The notes below the pieces were generated by a model that saw nothing but the letters and a program-made list of their open reading frames with translations, had not been told where the DNA came from and did not search any database. 64,000 nucleotides of DNA from Allostella vacuolata. GTDB taxonomy: Bacteria; Pseudomonadota; Alphaproteobacteria; ATCC43930; Allostellaceae. The stretch is taken from contig AP019702.1 of the NCBI GenBank assembly GCA_006739055.1, positions 4,613,388 to 4,677,387 on the forward strand, in the 5' to 3' direction. This document shows positions 26,879 through 37,401 of this stretch, piece by piece (positions within the stretch are counted from its first letter, which is position 1; the number at the start of each line of letters is the position of its first letter). The translations under genes and the position numbers were made by a program.

Positions 26879-27046
26879 ATGGAGGACCTGCAGCTGATCC
26901 GCACGGAGGCGGACCACGCGGCCGCGCTGGCCGAGATCGAGCGATTGTGGGGCGCCCCATCGGGCACGCCGGAAGGCGACCGGCTCGACAGGCTTGCTAC
27001 CTTGATCGATGCCTATGAGGCAGAACACCACCCGATGGGCAGCTAA
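26879..27046 (+). CDS. HigA-like antitoxin N-terminal region, truncated
   Basis: Protein of 55 residues. LIRTEADHAAALAEIERLW, then TPEGDRLDRLATLIDAYEAE and HHP match the first half of E. coli-type HigA antitoxins, whose helix-turn-helix should follow but is replaced by Met-Gly-Ser and a stop. AGAGG lies just before the ATG; a longer in-frame start upstream begins inside the repeat end. No HigB toxin is adjacent. It overlaps the convergent methyltransferase gene by four bases. It may be a decayed antitoxin, or a short form lacking DNA binding. Confidence 0.6.
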   Translation: MEDLQLIRTEADHAAALAEIERLWGAPSGTPEGDRLDRLATLIDAYEAEHHPMGS

Positions 27047-27696
27047 ACCGCCCCCGCCATCACCGCGATGTTGCCGTGCAGGTGGAGCGGCTGGAAGGCC
27101 AGGCCCGCGGCGGCGAACCACGCCGCGTAGTCGGCGAGCGTCGCCGGGCGGTTGTCGGTGCCGAGGTCGTGCTCGTAGGCGGCGAAGTCGGCGGCCGTGC
27201 GCATGCCCTCGCCGTGGATGCGTTCCAGGCGGGCCCAGAGGCTCTGCTGCAGCGGGAACAGGGCCGGCTCGGTGAGGCGGATGCGGTCGTAGAGCAGGAA
27301 CACCCCGCCCGGCGCCAGATGGCGCGCGGCCCAGCCGATCGTGCGGGCCTTGGCCTGGTCGTCCAGGTCGTGGAAGGTCAGCACGGTGACGATCGCGCGC
27401 CACGGCCCCTCCAGCCCCGCGATCGCCGCGATGGCGTCGAGATCGCCCTCCACCAGGCGCGCCGCATCGCCCCAGGGGGCGAGGTTGGCGGCGGCCGCCG
27501 CCAGGCTCTCGCCCTTGCGGTCGACGCCCACATACCGCAGGTCGCCGCGGCGCTGGCGCAGCAGGTGGCCGAGATAGCCGGTCCCGCAGCCGAGGTCGAG
27601 GACCCCGTCGCCCGGCCGGGCGAGGTCGGCGATGGCGGTCGCGACGATGTCGAGTTGCTCGGCCCGGGTCGGGTGGCGCCGGATGGGGTCTTCCAT
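27043..27696 (-). CDS. Class I SAM-dependent methyltransferase
   Basis: Protein of 217 residues with the Rossmann SAM-binding motif I VLDLGCGTGYLGHLL near residue 36, acidic motif II in YVGVDRKGESL, and VTVLTFHDLDDQ as motif IV. It has no recognisable specificity domain, so the acceptor (lipid, small molecule or protein) is unknown. It lies nine bases downstream of the PBP1A gene on the same strand and could be co-transcribed with it. Confidence 0.85.
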   Translation of the reverse strand: MEDPIRRHPTRAEQLDIVATAIADLARPGDGVLDLGCGTGYLGHLLRQRRGDLRYVGVDRKGESLAAAAANLAPWGDAARLVEGDLDAIAAIAGLEGPWRAIVTVLTFHDLDDQAKARTIGWAARHLAPGGVFLLYDRIRLTEPALFPLQQSLWARLERIHGEGMRTAADFAAYEHDLGTDNRPATLADYAAWFAAAGLAFQPLHLHGNIAVMAGAV

Positions 27697-27705
27697 GGAT
27701 GCTCC

Positions 27706-29712
27706 TCAATTGCTGCCGAAATCGTTGCGGAAGAGCTGCGGCGGGCTGGTGCCCCGGCCGCTCGGGGGCGGCGGGGGAGCGGCCGGGCGCGAGAAGAGCT
27801 CGCCCAGCCATCCGCCGCTGCCGCGCCCGTCCGCCGGCGGCGGAGGCGGCGGGGCGACGGCGGCCATCGGCGGCGGCGCATAGGTCGGGAACGGCTGCGG
27901 CCGGGTGCCCTTGACCGCCTCCTGCATGAAGCCGCGCCAGATGGTGGCCGGCACGGAGCCGCCGGTCACGCCGCGCATCGGCTGGCCATCGTCGTTGCCG
28001 ACCCAGACGACGGCGACCAGCTCCGGCGTCCAGCCGACGAACCAGGCGTCGCGATGGTCCTGGGTCGTGCCGGTCTTGCCCGCGGCGGGGCGGCCGATGT
28101 TGGCGGCCCGCGCGGTGCCGCGCTCGATGGTGCCGGACAGCATCCGGTTCATCTCCCCCGCCAGGTCCGCCTGGACCACCCGGCCGGGGCCCGAGCCGGT
28201 GCGGCGATAGAGGATGCGGCCCGACCGGTCGCGGATCTCGCGGATCGCGTAGGGGATGGCGGCATTGCCGTCGTTGGCGAAGGGGGCGAGCGCGCCCGCC
28301 AGCTCGACCGGCGACACCTCGCTGGTGCCGAGCGCCAGGCTGGCGTCGCGCCCGAGCTCGCTGGTGATGCCGAGGCGGTGGGCGACGGCGATCACCCGGT
28401 CGACGCCGATGCGCTGCACCAGCGACACCGACACCGTGTTGATCGACTGGGCGAGCGCGTCCGCCAGGCTCATCTCGCCCAGATAGCGGCCGTTGAAGTT
28501 GCGCGGCTGCCAGTTCCTGATCCGGATCGGCTGGTCGACCACCAGGGTCTCGGCCCGCCAGCCGGATTCGAGCGCCGCCAGCCAGACGAACGGCTTGAAG
28601 GCGGAGCCCGGCTGGCGCATCGCCTGGCTGGCGCGGTTGAACTGGCTCTCGGCATAATCGCGGCCGCCGACCATCGCCTGCACGGCGCCGTCGGGCGCCA
28701 TGGCGACCAGGGCCGCCTGGCCCACGCCCCCCTTGGCCCCCTCGGCCGCGAGGCCGCCCGCGACCGCCGCCTCGGCCAGCGCCTGGAGCCGCGGCTGGAA
28801 GGTGGTCGACACGACGAGGTCGCTGGTTGCCTGCCCGACATAGCCGGACAGCTGCTCCATCGCCCAGTCGGCGAAGTAGCGGTTGCCCTGGGACGGGCCG
28901 GACACGCGGGCAAGCTGGCTGCGGTTGGTCTTGGCCGCCTCGGCCTCGTTGCGGGCGAGGAAGCCCGCCTCGACCATGTTGTCGAGCACCTCGCCCGCGC
29001 GGGCGGCGGCAAGGTCGGGGTCGCGCAGCGGGTTGAGGCGCGAGGGCGCCTTGGGCAGGCCCGCCAGCACCGCCGATTCGTAGAGGCTGAGCCGGGTCGC
29101 CGGCTTGGCGAAGTAGCGCCGCGCGGCCGCATCGATGCCATAGGTGCCGGAACCGAAATAGACCCGGTTCAGGTAGATGGTCAGGATCTCGTCCTTGCTG
29201 AAGCGGCGCTCCAGCCACAACGCCAGCAGCGCCTCCTGCACCTTGCGCCGCGCGGTGCGGTCGGGCGTCAGGAACAGGTTCTTGGCCAGCTGCTGGGTGA
29301 TGGTGCTGCCGCCCTCGACCAGGCGGCCGGCCCGCAGGTTCTGGTAGATGGCACGGATCACCCCCAGCACGTCGACGCCGAAATGCTGGTAGAAGCGCCG
29401 GTCCTCGGTGGCGAGCAGGGCCGCCGGCATGTAGGAGGGCAGGTCGTGCAGCTGCACCGCCTCGCCATGCACCTCGCCGAAGGTCGCCATGACGCTGCCG
29501 TCGGCGGCCAGGAAGGTGACGCTCGGCCGCCGCTCGACCCCGGCCAGGTTGCGGGTGTCCGGCAGGTCGTAGGCATACCAGCCGACGAGGCCGAGCACCG
29601 CCACCATCGCCCAGATGCCGAGGATGAGCGTCCAGCGTGCCAGAAAGCCCAGCACCGAGCGGCGGCGCCTGGCCGGCCGCGGCTTCCCCTCGGTTCCCCC
29701 CTGCTGCGTCAC
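27706..29712 (-). CDS. Class A penicillin-binding protein (PBP1A type)
   Basis: Bifunctional cell-wall synthase of 668 residues. One N-terminal membrane helix (about 22-47), then a GT51 glycosyltransferase with catalytic Glu in ATEDRRFYQHFG near residue 103 and GGSTITQQLAKNLFL, then a transpeptidase with SxxK in PGSAFKPFVW, SxN in SINTVS and KTG in AGKTGTTQDHRDAW. The C-terminus is Pro-rich and likely disordered. It polymerises and cross-links peptidoglycan in the periplasm. Length is typical of the shorter PBP1C/2D-like alphaproteobacterial group. Confidence 0.94.
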   Translation of the reverse strand: MTQQGGTEGKPRPARRRRSVLGFLARWTLILGIWAMVAVLGLVGWYAYDLPDTRNLAGVERRPSVTFLAADGSVMATFGEVHGEAVQLHDLPSYMPAALLATEDRRFYQHFGVDVLGVIRAIYQNLRAGRLVEGGSTITQQLAKNLFLTPDRTARRKVQEALLALWLERRFSKDEILTIYLNRVYFGSGTYGIDAAARRYFAKPATRLSLYESAVLAGLPKAPSRLNPLRDPDLAAARAGEVLDNMVEAGFLARNEAEAAKTNRSQLARVSGPSQGNRYFADWAMEQLSGYVGQATSDLVVSTTFQPRLQALAEAAVAGGLAAEGAKGGVGQAALVAMAPDGAVQAMVGGRDYAESQFNRASQAMRQPGSAFKPFVWLAALESGWRAETLVVDQPIRIRNWQPRNFNGRYLGEMSLADALAQSINTVSVSLVQRIGVDRVIAVAHRLGITSELGRDASLALGTSEVSPVELAGALAPFANDGNAAIPYAIREIRDRSGRILYRRTGSGPGRVVQADLAGEMNRMLSGTIERGTARAANIGRPAAGKTGTTQDHRDAWFVGWTPELVAVVWVGNDDGQPMRGVTGGSVPATIWRGFMQEAVKGTRPQPFPTYAPPPMAAVAPPPPPPADGRGSGGWLGELFSRPAAPPPPPSGRGTSPPQLFRNDFGSN

Positions 29713-29838
29713 CCGTTGCCCACCCTTGATCCGCCATGCGCCCGCCCGACTCGCCTGCCCGGCGGCACGCGCGATAGTGCCGGTGCCGGGATGGCGATTT
29801 TCGGGCGGGACTCCGGTTTCAGGCCGAGAATCGGGCCG

Positions 29839-30600
29839 TCACCGCGGCTGCATGCGGATGGCGCCGTCGAGGCGGATGCATTCGCCGTTGATCATCGTGT
29901 TCTCGACGATGTGGCGGACCAGGCTCGCATACTCCTCCGGCGTGCCGAAACGGCTGGGAAAGGGCACGCTGGCGGCCAGGCTGTCCTGCACCGCCTGCGG
30001 CATGCCGAGCAGCATCGGCGTGGCGAACAGGCCGGGGGCGATGGCGTTGACCCGGATGCCGGAGCGGGCGAACTCGCGCGCGGCCGGCATGGTCAGCGCG
30101 ACGATGCCGCCCTTGGAGGCCGAATAGGCCGCCTGGCCGATCTGGCCCTCGAAGGCGGCGACCGACGCGGTCGACACGATCACCCCCCGCTCGCCGTCGG
30201 CCAGCGCCTCCAGCCCCTGCATGTCGGCGGCCGCCAGCCGCATCATGTTGAAGCTGCCGATCAGGTTGACCTCGATCACCCGGCGGAAATCATCGAGCGG
30301 CACCGGCCCGTCGCGGCCGACGATGCGCTGGGCGGGCGCGATGCCGGCGCAGTTGACCAGGATGCGGGCCGCGCCGTGCCGGTCCCGGGCGGCGGCGACC
30401 GCCGCCGCACCGGCCTCCGCGCTGGTGACGTCGGCCGCCACCGCGAAGCCGCCGATCTCGGCCGCGACCTTCTCCGCCGGCTCGGGCTTGACGTCGACCA
30501 CGGTCACCTTGGCCCCGGCCGCCGCCAGCATCCGCGCGGTCGCCGCCCCCAGGCCGGACCCGCCGCCGGTCACGATCGCCGCCACGCCATCAATACGCAT
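29839..30600 (-). CDS. SDR oxidoreductase (3-hydroxyacyl-CoA dehydrogenase type II-like)
   Basis: Short-chain dehydrogenase of 253 residues. The cofactor loop is VTGGGSGLGAATARML with the NAD-type acidic residue following in VVDVKPEP; the active site has Ser in STASVAAFEG and YSASKGG (Tyr-x-x-x-Lys). The segment RVNAIAPGLFATPML and the tail GECIRLDGAIRMQPR match the HSD17B10-like branch that oxidises 3-hydroxyacyl-CoA with NAD+. Probably a beta-oxidation or branched-chain step. Transcribed alone, away from the AT-rich membrane-protein gene. Confidence 0.9.
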   Translation of the reverse strand: MRIDGVAAIVTGGGSGLGAATARMLAAAGAKVTVVDVKPEPAEKVAAEIGGFAVAADVTSAEAGAAAVAAARDRHGAARILVNCAGIAPAQRIVGRDGPVPLDDFRRVIEVNLIGSFNMMRLAAADMQGLEALADGERGVIVSTASVAAFEGQIGQAAYSASKGGIVALTMPAAREFARSGIRVNAIAPGLFATPMLLGMPQAVQDSLAASVPFPSRFGTPEEYASLVRHIVENTMINGECIRLDGAIRMQPR

Positions 30601-30779
30601 CGCGCTCTCCTTGCTGCGCCTTTACCCTTGATCTGGGTATCAGCTTTTATGGGCTGATTGAACGGCCTTCGCCTGATAGCATCACGCGCCAATCGTGCTG
30701 GTCGATAGCGGAATCACGTTCGTGAGCGACCAAAATAGATAAAATGGGATATCGGCATTTCCAATAGACGGAGACTCAC

Positions 30780-31232
30780 ATGAATCCATCTGGCGACGAC
30801 ATGGAGAAACATATCCAAATTTTTTACAAAGATACCATCGACAATTTAGTCTTTCTGAAAAAACAACAATGGTTAGTTGCTAATTATTGCGTGCTATTTA
30901 GCGCGGCACTAGTAACAATTTTGGGGAGCGTCAAAAACATCAATCCCGTATGTTATATTGTATTTTCCGCTTTGGTGTTTTCCGTGTCTACAATTATATT
31001 TTATAAATTCATGGAAGATTCCGACAAGGGTATCTCTAAAAATAGAGAGCGTTTGTCCAAAATATACATGAAGTATTTTTCGCCAGAAGAGATCAATTCT
31101 TTGATCATCAAGCCAGAAAGCACGACGTCACAAATAGATACAACATCCATCATCTTGCGTTTATCTATAATTTTTATAGGAATATTTAGTTTCTTGTTTT
31201 TAATCATTCGATCAGACATCTTACTTAAATAA
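30780..31232 (+). CDS. AT-rich orphan membrane protein, three predicted TM helices
   Basis: Protein of 150 residues I cannot place in a named family. Predicted membrane helices are near residues 31-50, 56-77 and 122-143; between the second and third is a charged cytoplasmic stretch (DKGISKNRERLSKIYMKYFS). The N-terminal KKQQWLVANYC motif just before the first helix may be a family mark. GGAG precedes the ATG. Codon use is AT-rich and unlike every neighbour, so recent transfer is likely. Small two- to four-helix membrane proteins of this shape occur as effectors in defence systems, but no partner gene is beside it here; function unknown. Confidence 0.75.
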   Translation: MNPSGDDMEKHIQIFYKDTIDNLVFLKKQQWLVANYCVLFSAALVTILGSVKNINPVCYIVFSALVFSVSTIIFYKFMEDSDKGISKNRERLSKIYMKYFSPEEINSLIIKPESTTSQIDTTSIILRLSIIFIGIFSFLFLIIRSDILLK

Positions 31233-31261
31233 TATAACGGAACCTCTTATAGACAGTCGAC

Positions 31262-31735
31262 ATGGCCAGATCGACCTTGCACGACGTTCCCCGCCCGGCG
31301 CTCATCCTCGGGTTCGCCGGCCTCATCCCCTTCGCGCTGGGCGCGGTCGGGGCGTGGACCCTGGACGCCGAGCGGGCCGGGTTCGCCATCCCGCTGCAGT
31401 TCTTCTACGCCTCGGCGGTCCTGTCCTTCCTGGGTGCGGTGCATTGGGGCCTCGCCATGGCCGATGCCGACCGCCGGGCGGGCTGGGCCCGCTACGGCTG
31501 GGGCGTGGTGCCGGCCCTGGCGGGCTGGCTGCTGACCGCGCTGGAGTTCGAGCCGGTGCACATGGGCCTGGCGCTCACGCTGGCCTTCCCGGTCACGCTG
31601 GCCGCCGACATCGTCGCCGCCCGCTGCGGGCTGGCGCCCCGCTGGTACCCGGCGTTGCGCATCCCGCTCACCCTGGTGGCGACGCTCTGCCTTGCCGCCT
31701 CCACCCTGCGCTTCGTCTTCCCGCCAACCTCCTGA
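31262..31735 (+). CDS. DUF3429 membrane protein
   Basis: Inner-membrane protein of 157 residues with about five hydrophobic segments. The opening RPALILGFAGLIPFALGAVG and FLGAVHWGLAMADAD are the DUF3429 signatures. Function is not known. GC content returns to the chromosomal level here, immediately after the AT-rich orphan gene. Its stop codon lies in the first copy of a perfect 16-bp tandem duplication. Confidence 0.85.
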   Translation: MARSTLHDVPRPALILGFAGLIPFALGAVGAWTLDAERAGFAIPLQFFYASAVLSFLGAVHWGLAMADADRRAGWARYGWGVVPALAGWLLTALEFEPVHMGLALTLAFPVTLAADIVAARCGLAPRWYPALRIPLTLVATLCLAASTLRFVFPPTS

Positions 31736-31758
31736 GAGGCCGACCTCCTGAGAGGCCG
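31727..31758. repeat. Perfect 16-bp tandem duplication over a stop codon
   Basis: ACCTCCTGAGAGGCCG occurs twice in direct succession. The TGA of the DUF3429 gene lies in the first copy. Each copy holds a tiny CCTC-CTGA-GAGG dyad. Probably a replication-slippage event without effect on the protein. Confidence 0.9.
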
Positions 31759-31766
31759 CAACGCGG

Positions 31767-32738
31767 CTAGAGACGGTCACGCCCGCGCGGATCCGGCGCC
31801 CCCTGGTCGGCGGCGACCGCGGTCGCGGTGGTGGCGGCGCGGATGCGGCTCACCTTGGCCTCGCGGTGGGCGATGTAGAGGCCCGAGCAGCCGATGATGA
31901 CGGCGCCCAGCACGGTATACTCGTCCGGCCATTCCGAGAAGAAGATGAGCCCGAGCCCGGCCGAGATCGGCAGTCGGGTATAGTCGAAGGTCATCACCAC
32001 GGTGGCATCGGCCGCCGTGAAGGCGCGCGTCATCGCCATGTGGCCGAGCGAGCCCAGCACCCCCATCATGACGATCCACGGCCACAGGTCCCAGGCCGGC
32101 CATTCCCAGACGAACAGCGCCGGGATCAGCAGGAACGGCGTGTAGTAGAGCGCCATCCAGGTGACGATGGCGTTGGCGGGCTCGGTGCGCGCCAGCTGCT
32201 TGATGACGATGGTGTTGAGCGCGCTCGACGCGGCCGAGATGAGGGCCGCGATCATGCCGGCGTCGAGCGGCGTCCAGCCCGGCCGCAGGATCACCACCGC
32301 GCCGAGGAAGCCCATGATGATCGCCGACCAGCGCCGCAGCCGCACCACCTCGCCCAGCAGGAACACGGCCAGCACGGTCGTGAACATCGGCGCGGTGAAG
32401 CTGAGCGCGGTCGAGGTGGCGAGCGGCAGGTGGGCGATGCCGTAGAACGAGGCCAGCATGCCGATCACGCCGACCACCGCGCGGCGGATGTAGAGCGGGT
32501 TGTGGCGGCCGAGCCCGGCCTTCCCGGCCCGCACCATCAGCGGCACCATGAAGAGCAGGCCGAAGAAGATGCGGAAGAAGGCCGCCTGGAACGGGTGCAG
32601 TCCATGCTCGGCCGTCAGCCAGCGGATCAGGGTGTTGAGGCAGGAGAAGACGAGGGCCGCGATCAGCATCCAGATCGCGCCCTGGATCGGGGGCGACAGA
32701 TCCTTCATCCAGCGGTCGAAACGGAGCTTCATCGGCAT
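31767..32738 (-). CDS. EamA/DMT-family transporter
   Basis: Inner-membrane protein of 323 residues with ten hydrophobic segments in two EamA repeats (IQGAIWMLIAALVFSCLNTL opens the first; the second begins around residue 155 with MIAALISAASSALNTIVIKQ). Such drug/metabolite transporters export metabolites or take up small solutes; substrate unknown. Met-1 and Met-3 are both possible starts. It lies downstream of the NUDIX gene on the same strand. Confidence 0.88.
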   Translation of the reverse strand: MPMKLRFDRWMKDLSPPIQGAIWMLIAALVFSCLNTLIRWLTAEHGLHPFQAAFFRIFFGLLFMVPLMVRAGKAGLGRHNPLYIRRAVVGVIGMLASFYGIAHLPLATSTALSFTAPMFTTVLAVFLLGEVVRLRRWSAIIMGFLGAVVILRPGWTPLDAGMIAALISAASSALNTIVIKQLARTEPANAIVTWMALYYTPFLLIPALFVWEWPAWDLWPWIVMMGVLGSLGHMAMTRAFTAADATVVMTFDYTRLPISAGLGLIFFSEWPDEYTVLGAVIIGCSGLYIAHREAKVSRIRAATTATAVAADQGAPDPRGRDRL

Positions 32739-32884
32739 TGGGGCGGGAGCCTGGGGAAGGCCTGGAAAGGCGCGAGGCGGGGGTCGGGGAAGTGCGGCCG
32801 GGAAGGGGGCGCCCTGCGGGCGACAACAAGGCTAAGTGGTGGCGGCCGGCCATGCCAGCCCGGATCGTGCCGGCCGTGGCGGCT

Positions 32885-33286
32885 TCAGGCCACGATCCGG
32901 CGGAACATCGACCGATAGTCGTCGAGAGCGAGGTCGGCCAGCGCGCAGGCCTCCTCGATCCGGAACCAGCCGAGCTCGGTATGCTCGCGGTTGGCCATCC
33001 TCGGCCCCTCGCCCGCCCAGGATCGCACGAGATGCATGTGATAGGTCGCCCTGCCGCGTGCCTGCGGGCCGCGGTCGAGGACGGTGCAGAGGCGCTCCCA
33101 TGCCACGGGCGTGACGGCGATCTCTTCCGCGAGTTCCCGGCACAGGGCCTGGTCGATCGTCTCGCCGTCTTCGACGTGGCCGCCGATGACGTCCCATTTG
33201 CCGGCATATGCCCGTCGGTGCGGCGATCGTCGGCCGAGCAGGATGCGTCCGCCCCCGAACAGGATGGCACAAGCATAGTGACGCAT
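32885..33286 (-). CDS. NUDIX hydrolase
   Basis: Protein of 133 residues. The Nudix box reads GHVEDGETIDQALCRELAEE then IAV: the REUxEE core that binds Mg2+ is intact, while the usual Gly after EE-x is Ala. It hydrolyses a nucleoside diphosphate linked to another moiety (damaged nucleotides, ADP-ribose or similar). The start is set at MRHYACAILFGGGRILLGRR, where the fold begins; the longer frame adds a basic 58-residue stretch of no family value. Confidence 0.87.
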   Translation of the reverse strand: MRHYACAILFGGGRILLGRRSPHRRAYAGKWDVIGGHVEDGETIDQALCRELAEEIAVTPVAWERLCTVLDRGPQARGRATYHMHLVRSWAGEGPRMANREHTELGWFRIEEACALADLALDDYRSMFRRIVA

Positions 33287-33450
33287 CGCCCTTCTCCGGC
33301 AGATCGCAGCGGGGCGGAACCGCCGACGGGGCCGCCTCCGGCCGGCCCATCCGGAAGGGAGAGACGGCCCGGTAGCCGCCCCCGCCCGTTGCGCGGGGCC
33401 GCGGCGGAAGTCTATACCCGGACGGACCCGAACGCTTGGAGGAACTGGCC

Positions 33451-35412
<1,962 letters not shown>

Positions 35413-35522
35413 GAGACATTCCGCCGCTGCCACGAAAATTCCACTGTGCAACCCGGACGATGCCGGGCAATTGTCTTTCCGACGCGACGGACGTTCGCGG
35501 ACGCATCAACAGGGGGTTCGGC

Positions 35523-37091
35523 ATGGCCTTGGCGTTCCGGAAGCTTTCCGCCGGGGTGGCGGCCGCAGCATTGCTGGTCTTTTCCGCGCCCGTCGAGGCG
35601 GCCGATCCGGCAGCCATCAAGAAGGACCTGGATCAGATCGTCTCGGCCATCCGCCGGGCCGCCGGCCCGGGTCCCGGTCTGCAGATCGACGGCCAGGCGA
35701 CCGTGCGCGAGCAGGGCGGCGAGGTCATCGCGACCTTCCCGACCCTCACCTCCAAGAGCCCCGAAGGCGGGGTGGTGCTGCGGCCGATCACGCTGCGGGT
35801 CAAGGACATCGACGCCGACCAGCAGCAGATCCTGATCCAGTTGCCGCCGCGCATCGAGGCGACCGGGCCGGACGGCAAGCCGATGTTCGCGCTGGCGATC
35901 GGCAGCCAGAACCTGACCGGGGTCTGGCGCAAGTCGATCCAGAACTTCGAATCCCTGCAGATGACGCTCGACCGGGTGACGCTGCAGGACCCGGCGCAGA
36001 AGTCGCTGGTCGAGATCCAGCGCATCTCGGCGACGGGCGGCCTGAAGGAGGGTGCGCCCGGCCTGTGGAGCGGTGCCATCAAGTTCGCCGTTGACGGCAC
36101 CAAGGTCTCCGGCCCGGACGGCACCGCGGTCTCGGTCGGCAGCACTTTCTACGAATACACCCTGAAGGACGCGCGGCTGGTGGAATTCGCCCGCCTGACG
36201 GACGCGGCCGGCGTCTCCTTCTCGAACCCGCAGCTGCTGCTGTCGGGCGGCGGCATCTCGCTGCAGCAGTGGCAGCAGGTCGTCGACCTGCTGGCCCAGG
36301 TGCCGGCGCTGATCGGCGGCATGTCCATCCTCTATGGCGTCAACGACATCACCGTCGCCCATCCGATGATGGGCCCGCAGCCGATGTTCCGGGCGGAGAG
36401 CCTGGCCTTCGGCTTCGGCGTCGCCAATGACGGGGCGGGCGGCGCATCCCTGTCGGTCGGCATCGACCTGCAGCGCATGCTGGGGCCGACCGAGCTGCCG
36501 ATCGAGGTGCCGGCCGCCGCCGTCCCGCATTCGTTCGACCTGCGGATCGAGATCGACCAGCTGCCGACCGGGGCGGTGTGGGACGCGTTCTTCGGCACGC
36601 TGCGGCAGCAGCTCGCCCGTGCGCCCCAGGCCCGGCCGGGCCAGCGCCCGCCGCCCGCCGAGCAGATGCTGGAAGCCGCCGCCGGTGCCGCCTTCGGCAT
36701 GAGCCTGCCGACGGCGATGGAGAGCTTCGCCAAGGCGCGCCCGCAGCTGCATATCCGCAGCCTGTCGCTGGCCTTCCCCGATGCGCGCGTCGACGGCATC
36801 GGCACGGTGCGCTTCGCGCCGGAAGCGCCGCAGATGGCGAGCGGCTCCTTCGACGTGAAGCTGGCCGGGCTCGACGACGTGATCGAGAAGCTGGGCCGCG
36901 CGCCCAAGAACGACGAGGAGGCGACCGCGGTCGTCGCCCTCACCTTCCTGCGCGGCCTGGGCAAGCCGACGCCCGGCCCGGGCGGCAAGCCGATCTACGT
37001 CATCCAGGTCCAGGTGGGCGAGGACGGCAAGGTCATGGCCAACGGCATCGACGCCATGAAGGTGATCGAACTGCTCGACAAGTCCCGCTGA
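35523..37091 (+). CDS. Exported protein of unknown function (522 aa)
   Basis: Protein of 522 residues with a clear Sec signal peptide (FRKLSAGVAAAALLVFSAPV then EAA). The mature protein is acidic-neutral, rich in beta-strand-like patterns, with no Cys pairs or catalytic motif I know. Short features: ITLRVKDIDADQQQILIQLP, ELPIEVPAAAVPHSFDLRIE, and a Pro-rich insert around residue 380. It somewhat resembles large alphaproteobacterial periplasmic proteins of the DUF2125/DUF945 kind, but I would not assign it. AGGGGG precedes the ATG. It may be a lipoprotein-free periplasmic structural or binding protein. Confidence 0.7.
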   Translation: MALAFRKLSAGVAAAALLVFSAPVEAADPAAIKKDLDQIVSAIRRAAGPGPGLQIDGQATVREQGGEVIATFPTLTSKSPEGGVVLRPITLRVKDIDADQQQILIQLPPRIEATGPDGKPMFALAIGSQNLTGVWRKSIQNFESLQMTLDRVTLQDPAQKSLVEIQRISATGGLKEGAPGLWSGAIKFAVDGTKVSGPDGTAVSVGSTFYEYTLKDARLVEFARLTDAAGVSFSNPQLLLSGGGISLQQWQQVVDLLAQVPALIGGMSILYGVNDITVAHPMMGPQPMFRAESLAFGFGVANDGAGGASLSVGIDLQRMLGPTELPIEVPAAAVPHSFDLRIEIDQLPTGAVWDAFFGTLRQQLARAPQARPGQRPPPAEQMLEAAAGAAFGMSLPTAMESFAKARPQLHIRSLSLAFPDARVDGIGTVRFAPEAPQMASGSFDVKLAGLDDVIEKLGRAPKNDEEATAVVALTFLRGLGKPTPGPGGKPIYVIQVQVGEDGKVMANGIDAMKVIELLDKSR

Positions 37092-37401
37092 CCGGAGCGC
37101 GGCGTCCGGCGGGCCTGGCCCGCCGGACGGGGCCGGGACAAGGCGCCCAGGAACGACAGGATTGGCTTCCGATACCGGCGCGGAAGCGCCGATTGGCCGC
37201 ATGCATCAGGGCTGACGTCCTGGCTGCCGCCTCTTTCGGGGCTCCGGAAAAAGATCCGTTCAGCCGGGAACAGCCCCCGAAGGGACTGGTTGACGAAGGA
37301 TAGGGAGCGGCGGGGCGTGCGTAGGCCCACGCCGGGCGGCGTCGCAGCCACGAGCGAGACGGTGCCACTCCCACGGTCGACAACCGGACAGGAGACAAGC
37401 C
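37092..37401. other. Intergenic stretch upstream of the Cu/Zn SOD gene
   Basis: No gene is seen. Just after the upstream gene lies a perfect 11-bp stem (GTCCGGCGGGC, loop CTG, GCCCGCCGGAC at 37104-37128); without a T-run it is at best a Rho-assisted stop. TTGACG near 37289 is a possible -35 box, but no good -10 follows at 16-18 bases. Confidence 0.6.

Noticed and set aside
27076-30657. 1193-codon plus-strand frame opposite the methyltransferase, PBP1A and SDR genes
   Set aside because: Antisense to three well-supported genes; composition shows no family or domain.
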